NCBI RefSeq assembly: GCF_001039355.2 | Contig: NW_019774325.1 | Location: 483,407-547,406, forward strand | Length of the DNA stretch: 64,000 nucleotides | Reading direction: 5' to 3' | From: Lingula anatina | Lineage: Eukaryota > Brachiopoda > Lingulata > Lingulida > Lingulidae | Part shown: positions 45,801 to 57,000 of the stretch, in pieces | Numbering within the stretch: position 1 is the stretch's first letter | How the letters are laid out: each line of letters begins with the position of its first letter | The notes under the pieces: model-generated | Told to the model about the DNA's origin: nothing | Database searches by the model: none | What the model saw: the letters and a program-made list of their open reading frames with translations, nothing else | Position numbers and translations under genes: made by a program

Positions 45801-47444
45801 TGAATGTCTCCATCGTCTGTTTGGGGTGACATTTGAGTGCTTTGCTTCTCCGTTAAACTGCTTCTACAAGCAATACTGCTCAGCGTTTGCAGACATAGAC
45901 TCTTATTTTGGATCCCGGGGGTGAGGAGTGCATTTAGTCTCTTAATATTAGATCATAGCTGAAAGAAAAGACTTGATACTTAATAGCTAACACTTGTTAT
46001 AATTGGGAACAATCTAAAAATATGTATGCCTTGTAAAGTTATCAAACTGTGATCAGCTGTCAGTGCACTTAGGAATTTGGGGACTGTTTAACAATGACAT
46101 AATTATCCCAGAAATTATTGTGATGGCAGTTTTGCTATATCTCCATTTTGAATTTAGCAAAATAGACCAGAGACTGCCAAAGCAATAATTAGGTATCATA
46201 ATAATTTATCACTTCAGGCTATATCACAATAATTTATCACTTCAGTTAATATCACAATAATTTATCACTTCAGTTAACATCACAATAATTTATCACTTCT
46301 GTCTATATCACAATTATTTATCACTTCAGTCTATATCACAACAATTTATCACTTCAGGCCCATCCTGGACTTCCATCCAGTCAGTGGCTCTTTTGAAGCG
46401 AATCCTCCATTTTGTGAAGAGCTGATGGAAGCCATGGTGGACCACTTTGAGGTAGAACTGCCAGTCAATATTGTTTCAGACAGAAAAATTCTCCCAAAGC
46501 AATGCTGTTATACACTAATTGGCTTAGTTAAATGTTTGGAGCAGAGAAATATGGCATGTTATTTTGGAAGCATTTCTGATATTTTGTAACATTATGTATC
46601 ACCTTCGCTGTGACTCACTGATATTAAAGGGGCCCGCACACGGTGAGCATTTGGCGCGCGCCACTTGCGCTGCGCCATTTTCTCATCGTGTGCAGGGGTA
46701 TTTTGGTGAGATTTTTGTCTCACGCGCGGCTGAGCAAAATTTCTCACGTGTTTGATTTTTTTGTCTCTTGAGGCAAATGTCTCAGCGTGTGCGGGGTGCA
46801 AGCGCCGATTGCTCACGCCATGCTAACAATGCGCATGTGCCAGTAGCCGGAAACAAACAAAAATGGCAGCCCCCAGCGAAGTCAACAAAAAAGTACACAG
46901 TTATAGTTAGTCTGATTGATTAACGTGGTCACCATTATCCATTACTATCAGAAAAAACAACAATATGTAATGTTTCCTTAATCACATGATCGCACAGTTC
47001 ACGGTGCGTCCGAGAGGGGCAGGCCGGGAGGCATCTCTGCTGAGCAAAGAGCGCATCGTTTGAGGGGGAACTGAGGAGCGCGAGCATCTGGCGCAGCGCA
47101 AGTGGCTCGCCCCGAATGCTCACCATGTGTGGGCCCCTTAAAATTTACCACAAGCATGAAAGCATAATAAAAAACCTTAATGTTTCGCATAACTTTGGAC
47201 ATCCACATGCTAAAACTCATGAGGTTTTTAGATTTTTAATTGGCTATATATCCAAATGTTATAAGTTTAACAATGTCTCTGTATGTTCCAGAGTCTGCTG
47301 GCAGAGTCCAGTGAGCCGCTGTCTTTCATTGTGTTCATACCAGAGTGGAGAGATCCCCCTACAGAGGCCCTGGTCAGGCTGGAGAATAGCGTGTATGTTT
47401 ACCCTCCCCCCTCCCTCTCTCTATCTCTCACACACACACACACA

Positions 47445-47494
<50 letters not shown>

Positions 47495-48555
47495 TGATGA
47501 GTAACTCCACAAGCAAATTACCCTTATCATCACAAATATGTTAATTATTGCCCTGGCATATTGCCTATCAAAATCCATAAAAGATCAGTAATTGAACTGA
47601 AATATTAAGGCATTGTTAACATATAATCATATTCTAAGTAGGAAAGTATCAGAAATGCCAAAAAAAGAAAACTTTTATGAAGAATTTTTATGTAAATGAT
47701 TCACCTGTTGTGTTTTGAGGTGACTAATTGTTTGTTCCCTTCTCATAATATTGTATCTTTTGATAGAGAAATCCTATCCTTTCACTGCTTCAGGTTCAAA
47801 CGTGGTCAGGTAACCATCCCGCCATTTGAGCACGAATACCGGCACGGCTTCCAGCATATATGTCCCAAGTAAGTGCAAGCAAATGGAAATCTACACAAAT
47901 TGTTTTATAGTGTCTAAAACCAAAATTAACTAAAGATTTTATTGTATGCAGTTTGTGAAAATTTGGATTTGATCAGTGATTTTGATTTATAAACCTAGAA
48001 AATAACAAAAATGCACTACTTATTCTGGTAAAGGTTTGTGTAGATTTTTATTTAGCTTCACTTGAAACATTTTAAATAATTATTTTAAATGTCTCTCTAG
48101 TTACTGTGATAAAAGTACATGCATAAAACCTGTGGTTCAGAATTAACATTTATTAACAATTTTCAAAGATCAGTTAAACTATTTTCAAGTTGTATGACAG
48201 AAACATTTTAAGATGCCAATATCACATTGATTTATATCATTGTTCAGTGTTTTATTAATATTTATAAATTTAATCTTATTTCCTCTAGAACTGAACTTAA
48301 TGTTAAGTCCAGCCATGCCACATTGGTGATATTTCTACAGAACATTGAATAACTCATTGATTTATAACAATGTTCAATATATTATTAATATATGCAAATC
48401 TTATTTTTTCTAGGACTGAGCTTAACGTCAAGTCCAGCCATGGCACCTTGGTGATATTTCTCCAAAACGAAGCAGGGTTTGTAAAGTGGGCGCCCACCAC
48501 AGAAAGAGTGAACGAACTCCTACTGGCATACAGGCCAAAGGACAAGCTGAACTAG
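42884..48555 (+). CDS. PCIF1: PCIF1/CAPAM, mRNA cap-specific m6Am methyltransferase (central exons missing)
   Basis: Nuclear enzyme that binds the phosphorylated RNA polymerase II tail through a WW domain and N6-methylates 2'-O-methyladenosine next to the cap. Exons: 42884-43294, 43684-43874, gap, 44497-44666, 45207-45293, 45736-45920, 46358-46451, 47292-47392, 47794-47868, 48414-48555. The N-terminus is Gln/Asn-rich, with a WW domain at about 99-132 (Trp105, Trp128; [14 protein letters not shown]). The catalytic NPPF is in exon 46358-46451 ([12 protein letters not shown]). It is followed by [12 protein letters not shown] and FEHEYRHG. About 270 residues expected between the second exon and 44497 are absent. 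Joining those exons directly shifts frame and hits a stop. An n at 44198 lies in the gap, so an assembly loss is likely. Confidence 0.93.
44012..44180. repeat. Tandem pair of 28-bp perfect palindromes beside an ambiguous base
   Basis: ATGTACAGACACA-GA-TGTGTCTGTACAT occurs at 44023-44050 and again at 44128-44155. Each lies within a longer duplicated stretch of about 65 bases, 105 bases apart. A GTCGCC-rich run leads to the only n of the window (44198). It lies where the PCIF1 central exons should be. Confidence 0.85.
44338..44496 (+). repeat. Shadow duplications of a PCIF1 splice acceptor and exon start
   Basis: A 78-79-base unit is present three times. The third contains the true exon start (TTTCCCAG, then ACCCTGATCTTCCC). 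The second (exon-like at 44419) reads TTTCCCAG-ACCCTAATCTTCCTG and soon meets a stop. The first is more decayed. Confidence 0.8.
45131..45206 (+). repeat. Shadow duplication before the PCIF1 exon at 45207
   Basis: Bases 45131-45180 repeat the acceptor and first 31 or so bases of the next exon (GAATTCAAGAGCAGTTATAT against GAATTCAGGAGCAGTTGTAT). The tryptophan codon TGG has become TGA, so it is a dead copy. Confidence 0.8.
46199..46357 (+). repeat. 28-bp tandem array of splice-acceptor-like units
   Basis: Six imperfect copies of AATTTATCACTTCAG-TATATCACA run into the true acceptor of the exon encoding NPPF. Five of the six keep the AG. The unit is the end of the intron multiplied in place. 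Confidence 0.85.
46628..47138. mobile_element. 511-bp MITE, PIF/Harbinger-like
   Basis: Terminal inverted repeats (AGGGGCCCGCACACGGTGAG at left; complement of the right end reads AGGGGCCCACACATGGTGAG) extend about 50 bases, with GC-rich CACTTGCGCTGCGCC inside. Flanking TAA is duplicated (46625-46627, 47139-47141), as expected for a TWA target. It sits in a PCIF1 intron. No open frame of note. Confidence 0.8.
47413..47493. repeat. (CT)n/(CA)n microsatellite near a PCIF1 donor
   Basis: Starts about 20 bases after the donor at 47393 (GTATGT). The frames translated through it are repeats of LS and HT dipeptides with no coding meaning. Confidence 0.9.
48220..48355 (+). pseudogene. Partial duplicate of the last PCIF1 exon, possible alternative terminal exon
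   Basis: From the acceptor CTCTAG at about 48287 the sequence mirrors the final exon for about 60 bases. It reads [18 protein letters not shown] then IE and a stop. Of seven codon differences from the real exon over this stretch, six are synonymous (GAA/GAG, AAT/AAC, GTT/GTC, ACA/ACC, CTA/CTC, CAG/CAA) and one is Gly to Ala. The reading phase matches the preceding exon. Use of it would cut about 27 residues from the C-terminus. Confidence 0.75.
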
Positions 48556-51500
48556 TGAAATCTGTCCAAGAGTCGACTGAAATGACTGAATCGCTGCTAT
48601 CACATTGACCAAAAGAAAAAGAAAACGTCTGAGATGATCCATGATATCCAGGTTGTTAAAAGGTCAAGGTCATTGATGCAATGGATCCAGTGGGACAAGG
48701 TAAAGCGACATAGGGAAAGGTAGACTCAGCTACAGAAATTCTGAGATGATGAAAGAAGCTGAACAAGCTGTTTATGACAATAAGAGTGGATTATAGAGCC
48801 CTGGAAAGTGGGTGAATTGGTAGCTTTTTATTGCACAGCTGAAAACTGGTGTTTATGTCTGAATAGCAGGTGACATAGCATGTGACACCTTGTTAGCACA
48901 GCAGAGAAAGAATGAGAAGAGAAAAATTCCTGGAGCGGCTTCTATAGTATTAATTAACTGAGAAATGAAGCATGAACAGCAGAAGACAAAAGAAAAGGAT
49001 GAATGTAACTATCATGACTGAAAATGGAGAAATAAGAAAGGCTACAATAGAAGAGAAAATGGCTTACTTTTTTCTAAGCTGTGCCCATGTTTTAAGCTGT
49101 GTATTTCTGTACATAGCTGGGGTTTGTTAAGTTTTACCTATCACCTATGAGACTTGATTACAAGAGTTTCAAGAATTAACAAGAGCAGTTGGTATTCTGC
49201 TTAAATATTAATACTAGAGAAATAACAAGCTCAAAAACACGCTAACCTCGTTACTCTGTGGCAACTCCTCTGTGTCTGATTCCAGAAAGAATGGAGAATT
49301 AATGAAGTCAAGGCAGAAGATCTGTAGTTACACTGATCAAAAACCTACTTTTCTGTCTATACCTGCATATTTGTCAGCTTTGCTGTCTAGTTTCTAGTCT
49401 CATTCAGTGCATGAAACAAGGGAATGTTCATATATTCAAGGATTTCTTTATTTTTCAAAGAAATTTTGTAAATCATGATTAAGGCTTCTCAAGATGAAAA
49501 AAAACATGCATCCCTATGGTTGAGAATTGGTGACTTTATAGAGAATAGTTGTTCAGGTTATTTTGGAGTCATTTAAGAAACAAAAAAACATTAAAGGTAT
49601 CCATTTATAAACAGTTGGTTTGATATTCCACTTAAGCTGGAAAAAAAATAGGGATTTGAATTGTAAATTTCAGTCAGTGTATGCACATTTACTGACATTG
49701 CATTCTCCTCCATACTTATCATTCAAGTATTAACTTTCGTCTTCAGGTGTTGGATTATTTTTGCTATTGATGAATGATGAGTTGATATCAAGCCCCTATT
49801 CACACTGCAGTTTACTCTCTATTTCTCATTGATCAGTTTGAGAGGCTGACAACTTTATAGCCAGGCTATTATGTAAGAAAGATGTCGAAAGAGAGGCTTT
49901 GCACTAGTTGCATCCAGGGCCCCGTATCTCAAAAGCATCGCACATTGCGACCGTGTGCAAGCGTCTCAATTCCATAACTCGCCCATACTCGCCCCATATA
50001 ATACATTGTAGCATTCAATGTGATATCGCTATTTGCAATAGGCAATGCTTTCGAGATATGGGCCCAGATTAGCAGCTTCATAGTTTAGTTTGTCTTAACA
50101 GTTGGAAAAGAATTTAGAAAAGGCAAAGAAAAAAGAAAGAAAACAGTAAAATTGTTACATGTGGCGCAAAATGTGAGAAAGGACTAAGCGCCCTCTGTTG
50201 TTTAGATAGTAAGTAAGAACTCTGTCTTTTCTCAGTCTGAATAGATAAAATTCAGTTATTGTTCTTAATTTGTACAGTAAATTTATGAATATTTGTTTAA
50301 TACTTGGATTTTACTCTCTAATAATACTTTATAAAAGTAAACCCTATGATTATGAATTCGCTAGTATTGTTTGGTAAAAGAAAACATCCTATGGTTTGAA
50401 CTGTTGAATGTAAGAGTGAAATGTGTTTATAGAAAGCTTGGGATTTTAATTCTATTTTTACTGATTTTTACAGCCACGAGCTACTTCCACAGAAGTGCAG
50501 AATTCTGCGTTTTTTAATTCATTTCTGATGGTTCCTGAGATTCCCGACCTTTTAGGTGTTGGATCCCATGATAATTGTTGTTTTTAACTGTTAAGCGATT
50601 AAGATTTTATTGCATGGTATTAATGAGTTTGTTTTTAGCTAATAGTATGAAATATATAAAGCTGGACTAGGTAAGTGTGGATTTTAAAAGGGATGTTTTG
50701 ATTTCTTAGTAAAAGTCTAAAGTTGAGGGGGTCTTTTTTTATGCAGGACATTTATGTCAGGTTTTTTTGTTGATTTAAAGTTTTGGTGGGAGTATAACAG
50801 ATCAGCTTGTTAAAACACCAAGACACTGCTGGACGGCTATTTATCTGATTTTAATGTACGCGAAACAACTTTTCAACAAATCCATATTAAATTTTTCTTC
50901 AGCCAAAGTAAGTAATCTGTGACATTTTGCAGAAAGTGCTTTGCCAAAATGGGCCTGAACATTATTTATTATAGATCATATGAGAGGCTTTTTTTCATTT
51001 ATTGCCTTTAGCTTTGTTTTTAATTGCCATAAGTGTGTATAATTTAACATAAAGTGTTTCTCTGTCAGGCTGACTTCAAACTGAGGGGAAAAAGAGAGTT
51101 CATGGTTTAAAAAAAAATCAAAATATCTAAATGTCTTAGCCCTTTGCAGTGAGGGGGGAATTCTTATTGGCATTTACTGTACATTGCTTATAAATTTGTA
51201 TTTTCGTATGTGTTAGTCTTTTTGTATGTAGTTTATAGCTTGGAGAAGAAAACTCTTCTCTGTAGTAATATCGTTGTATTGGATAAGATCACATGAGCTT
51301 TGTGAACGGGTAACTATAGCAAAATACTAAGTATTGAAATGGAATTTGCTGGATATCTATGTATACATAACAATAAACCCTCTATCTTCAAGGTCAGTTC
51401 TCCATCACAGGTGGGAGAATTAGAAGATGTTATTTCAAAATGTTGAATTTCTTGATCAACCCTCACAGGAATTTTAGAAAGAAATAGATGCCATTTTCAA

Positions 51501-54014
51501 CTTGGCTTTTAGATAATGACTGTTGTAAATGAATAAGCATCAGTGTTAAGCTAAAGGCCAACTTACACTGCTAGTTTGAAGCTGAGCTACCACCTAGTCA
51601 GGTTTGTGTTGTTTGCCCTTTTGAAATAAACCCTGTGTATATTTTTCCCCAGTCTCTCCCATTAGAAAAAGGCATCAGTACAAGAACCTGTTTAGCTCAG
51701 CTACCTGTCTGAAAGAAAAGAAGCTCAGCTTGTAGTTCTCAGTGTGTGTTGGTCTTAAGGCGCAGCTGCATCAGACTCCGCGCACTGTTGCAGTTTTGTA
51801 GGTGTTCATATATTAACAATGAAGTATTTTCTTATTTTTCTAATCAATAAGGTGTTTTTTAAAGAAAAGTACCATTGGTGCTTGCTTGATTTGTAGTTCA
51901 GCAAGCATTCTGTAGAGGTGTTTTTTTTTCCTTTTTTTTTTTTTTACTTAACAGTCCAACCGGGGGTAGATGTTTGCACAAATGTTGCTTTTTCACGTAT
52001 GTGCACTTCTTGTATGTTGTATTTAAAAATCATGAAAAGAATTTTAATATTATTCCTAGTTTTGTTGCCAGGGGAACGAAATCAATACAATACAATAAAA
52101 GCAGAAATGCCCCAAAAATGTAACAGCAGATGACTCGACTTGTTTTTGCTCTAAAATCTCAAAAATTGGGAGAAATCCAGCAAACTTTACCACAGGTATT
52201 TATCTCATTTTGAGGCAGTTCCTGACAATACTGTAATATACCAAAGTACCCTGAATAAACTTTCCAATTAGTCATTTCCATCAATCTTTATACATTGAGG
52301 AAGCAGAATAAAAATTACAGACTGTATACTTTATGTTAACTTCATTGTCTATCAATATAAAAACTTTTTTTATTTTACTAACATTCAACAAACTATCACA
52401 CATTAAGCGCAAGTGGTCGGAATAAAATGCTGGATTACCCAAGATTTTAGTCTATCGGCCCGCAGCCTGTCCCTGCGCCTTGACGCAGTATGGGGAGTGG
52501 AGGTTTAAGGTGAAAATGGCGGCCCAAACTTGGTTAAAATTAAAACGGAATAAAATAATTTTATTGAAAAATAATGAATCCTCCGACGTCATTGCGGGGT
52601 CAGAGACACCTGTGACCACATCAAACTACCGCTCTGAACACTGGACAGTCATGTCCGTCGCCCACATTAACTAGTCCATTTGGAATAAATGAAATAAAAA
52701 TAAATGAACCACAATAGGAAGAAAATGTTAGAACTGGTTAGTTGACACCTTCCCTCCTCTTTACTGTACTTGAGCTTAATTGGAGTGAAGGCACATTTAC
52801 ATTAGGTGGAAGGAATCTTGTCAGAGTGCGAGCCTGGTTTGCACGCGGCCTGGTCCAGATAAGATTGCACTTTGTGGTGATTTTTTTAATACATTAGAAG
52901 GCAATTTGTTCTTTTGTGAGCTCATTTGATGTCTGTGTGAACCAGGAGAGAGCCTGTTTGTCCAGTGTTTCCATGTCTGCACACGCCTTATCCGGACCTA
53001 CGCCAAACTGGACGAGAAAACCTCAATTTTCACAAGTGGTATTCTTCCTTTCCTTCATTCAGGGTCTTTTACCGTTGACCTTAACTTGGTAGTGGTTATG
53101 ACTTTTTACCATCAAAATAATTACTGGAGTTGATTTTAAACCGAAATTATACCCTGTAAAGTTTGACAGGCTGTCTTAGAAAAGAACATGGGCGCTAGCC
53201 ACGGGTAATGATAAACACGTAAAAGTGTTGTTGAAACAACACACAGTGGAGGTTTTAAAGGCTCCAAACATTGTCTCCATTCATGAATGTTATGAATTTT
53301 AATTAATCACGCTTCATTCTTTAAAGCATTATGTCCAATTCATAAAGGAGGAGAGGAGTGGGGGAGAGAGGGTATCAAAGGTCACGAGACACGGGAACTG
53401 TGGCAGATTAATATTGCACTGTTTTATGCCATGTACTGCTCCCACCTATCAAAACTGACCAAAGTCACTGTCAATGATAAATGCTCCCGGGGCATCGCGT
53501 ACAGACTTTAGTTTGGAAATAGAGAAACTGACACGTTTATTATCAGCGGTATTTACACTTTTAAATGTGCTCCACGCTCCAAAAAAAAAAAATTAAAATC
53601 AGTCTTTCAAAATTGGTTTAATTTATTGCAATGTAATTACCCCCGTTTTTAGACCAAGTATTGTTATTTCATGTCACGTTTTTTCATCCTCCTTGTGAGC
53701 GCGTGACATTTTAAAACAACGTCATTACTAAATTCTTTGGCCAGAACAAGTTACATCTGAAAATAGGGTAGGCCTAACTTACTACGACATCTCATTTTCT
53801 CAGGACATATTGCATTAAATCCAATTCGATACACACTCTTTTTTTTTTTCTTCTTCGGAGAGCCAGTCATTTAATACAACTCTCCATCTGTTTGGCCCTT
53901 TATTCGAGTCAGCTCACATATTTGTTGAAATTTATGGAACTTTGCTCTTTGACTCCTGCTTGTTCGCGATTGGGACTGGGTCGCCATAGAGAGAAAACAA
54001 GAACGCTGCTTTGA
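48556..54014. other. PCIF1 3' region and intergenic DNA
   Basis: No gene recognised. The first part is probably PCIF1 3' untranslated sequence of unknown length; several AATAAA hexamers occur (for example near 51371). A 149-bp MITE lies at 49917-50065. A 64-codon frame at 52480-52674 has no family resemblance and was not accepted. Confidence 0.45.
49917..50065. mobile_element. 149-bp MITE
   Basis: Ends GGGCCCCGTATCTCAAAAGC and GCTTTCGAGATATGGGCCC are inverted repeats of about 23 bases. No coding capacity and no unambiguous target duplication. Confidence 0.65.
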
Positions 54015-57000
54015 ATGGCGTTAACGTACGACAAGAGCACGCGTCTTATTTTAATCCTGACAAGTCTGAATGTGGTACATTTAGTGACATCAAATGGTCA
54101 CGGTAAGTGGACACGTTAAGAGTCGAGAGGGTGGGAATACCGATTTGGTGGATTGGGGGGAGAGAAAGAGAGAAAGAGAGAGAGAGAGATGCATAGTTAA
54201 AACTTAACGGAAGAGCTGAAAATAATACTAAACGGACATACGTTTAAGGTCATGTCCGGAGGAATTTGGTCTCTCCCACACGAGTTTGTTTTCTCCACTT
54301 AATTCAGTTGTGTGCGTTATGTTGTAGATGACAATGAGGCTTCAATTTGGAAACAAGTGATATATTGAAAATAATTTTAAAATACCCTAGCTTGGACTGC
54401 TCGGAAATATAACCTCCCTTAGAGGGTTTCAACGAAGGTCTGAGCGTTGACAGACATGGTTATTTCAAGTTCAACAGTTGTTCTGCTAGTGCCTATACTG
54501 CCTATGAGTATTTTCTGCTTTTTTTTTTTTTTTTTTTTTTTTCTATTCACAGTGTGTTTGTGTGTGCGGGCGTGCACGTGTATTTGTGTGTCTGTTTGCA
54601 TGAGGGAGACTAAGAAAATACACGTGTAACTGATGTAAGAGAGAGATTTTTCTGTTCTATATATAGCTTACGTTTCACAGAATTGATGTGAAAATAATGA
54701 ATTCTGAGTAATTACGTATATAATATTGGAGTGTCCCGAGTTACGTTAAACGGATAAAAACTCTTCATATGAGATCCAAATTTTCGCAGTAATACATTGC
54801 AAACAACACACGGAAATATAATCAATTCCATTTTAACACAAAACGGGGGCTATATGAATTATTCTTGTCATCGGAGCACGTGGACTTCATACATGTAGTT
54901 GGCTACCTTTGTAATAGTCTCTAAAGATTTTAACTAAAAAAAACACATTAAAAAATCGACAAAACCTTAACTGTCGGAACGGATACATAAACCATTGATA
55001 AGCACGCATACGTTAACCCGTTTTTGTTCCTTTTCGCCAAAATGAGGAGCTATTATCCCTTCAGCCATAGCGATATGCAACCAAGATAGCACAGTGTTTG
55101 CAAGGTGGCAACAATACAAACCGCGCCGTTGTTTTTATGAATATCCAATTCTATATTAATTTAACAACAGTTTACAGATTTTAAATGTTAAAACACACAT
55201 TTACACTATATAGCATAAATATTTTATATTTCGAGTGCAATTTTATCGGCGTAAATTATTATCAATATCAAATTATTATTAGTCAACAAGAAAAGAAATA
55301 TTACCAAATACTGTCTAATAATCAATTTTCACTCTCTCCGTTTTTCCGTCCGTTGTTTTTCCAACAGAGATCAAGAGTCGCCGGCATCTCCATAGGCAAC
55401 GCCTCCCAAATAATAAGAGAAACAAACCAAATATTGCAAAAATAAAATAAACATAAGGAGAATTTAAAAAGTCTAAAAATAAATCGGAAAAATCTGTGCT
55501 CTTTTCATCGCCAGTACATCGCGTCCTCCAAGGCTTGAAATTATGAATTTGTGACAGATCTGTGGGTTGTTTCATCCATTGGACAAGTTCGTGCACTGTA
55601 ATGATATAGACGTCCTTGTAAGAGGCGACGTATTCTATGAATTGTTTGACGATGTCCACGCCCTCGGGGTGACTTTTAAACCAGCTGGAGTGAAGAAGCA
55701 AACACAAGGGGGCGCGGTTGTTCTCATAGTGGAGATTAAAATTATGGACGTAGAATTCAAAGACGTCTTCATCCTCGGCAAAATCACACCCTAAAGCGTC
55801 GGCCCCGTTGCAGCTTTCTCCCGCCTCTTTCCTGAACGGGCGATTCACGGGCACTGCCCAAAACCCGGGGTAGGACCCCCTGGGACAGTTCAGGCTCCCC
55901 ACGCGGCCGTTGTCGCAAACCGTCCCAACTTGAGGCGGGAAATCCAGGGTGTACGGAAACAGCGGAAGGGATCGGTCCTTAAAATGGGGCGAGCCTGTTA
56001 GCATTGATTTATCGTACACGAAATTATTATCGTACAGAGCTTTATACATGTTGTCTCCACCAATGCTCATGAACGGTACTCGTACACCAACTAAATCGCC
56101 TTCTGGTATTCCTGCCCTTTGGGAGATCTTCCGTCGTTGCCCTACCATCTCTTTCACGTAGTCTTTATATGTAGCGTTCCCACTCCACCATTGCTCAGGG
56201 TAGGTATGACTTAGGGAGTGCACCGCTATTTCAAGACCTCGACCATGGAGCTCTTTCGCCACTTCATACTGGGTCTCTAGACCGAATCCGTCAGCGGCGT
56301 CCGACACGAAGAACGTGCCCCCTATGGGGCATCCGTTGGGATTCTTGTACTTGGGATTGAAGATGGCCCGGAAGTAGTCGATGTTGACAGAGTGTACTGC
56401 GTCGTCGAAGGTGATTAAGATTACCTGAGGCGTCTTGGACGGTTCGATGTTCCCCGGGGGACTCGAGCTTGGGCAGTGACACTTGGGGATGTGACACTCG
56501 GACGGGTCACACGTCTCAGCGTCCGGTGCGCGTCCCAGTTCAGCCGCGTTAACTGTCCCAGCTCCTTGAAGAAATAGACACAAGCTGACGTAGTGATAAA
56601 CCCACAGTAGAAACGGCAGCGAAGAATATAAATTCTTCATTCCGATCTCGTATCTCATAAAACGTGGGGCATAAAACCCTGAGAGAGAGAGACAGCGAGG
56701 CAAATACGTCGCGACAAGTGATAAAGCTCCCTTATGGTATTATAAAGTGCTTGCCAGGTGAAGGCCAAACCATCAACAGGATATTAAAGCAGTGTCACTG
56801 TGTTAATACTATTTAGCGTGGTACAGTCCCAACATTATTCAGAAACGCGTGAGTAGGTCTTCCACAGATGTGTCATTTTGTCTGTTTAAGTTCATTTCTC
56901 TGTGACAAGCCTTTATTCATTCTCCGGCTTTAGAATATGGCTAACACTGAGTGTGGTTTTACATGTTCAAACGAGGACTTTTCAAGAACTAACTTTACCT

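Noticed and set aside
46199-46357. CRISPR-like regular repeats
   Set aside because: Units are adjacent with no unique spacers, and the locus is a eukaryotic intron end.
52480-52674. 64-codon frame with a possible exon-like GC content
   Set aside because: No homology recognised and no consistent splice partners. It could be real but cannot be supported.
55315-56703. Longer start (462 residues) for the chitin deacetylase
   Set aside because: The extra 21 residues read through a CT tract and a likely splice acceptor, while the ATG at 56640 is followed directly by a typical signal peptide.
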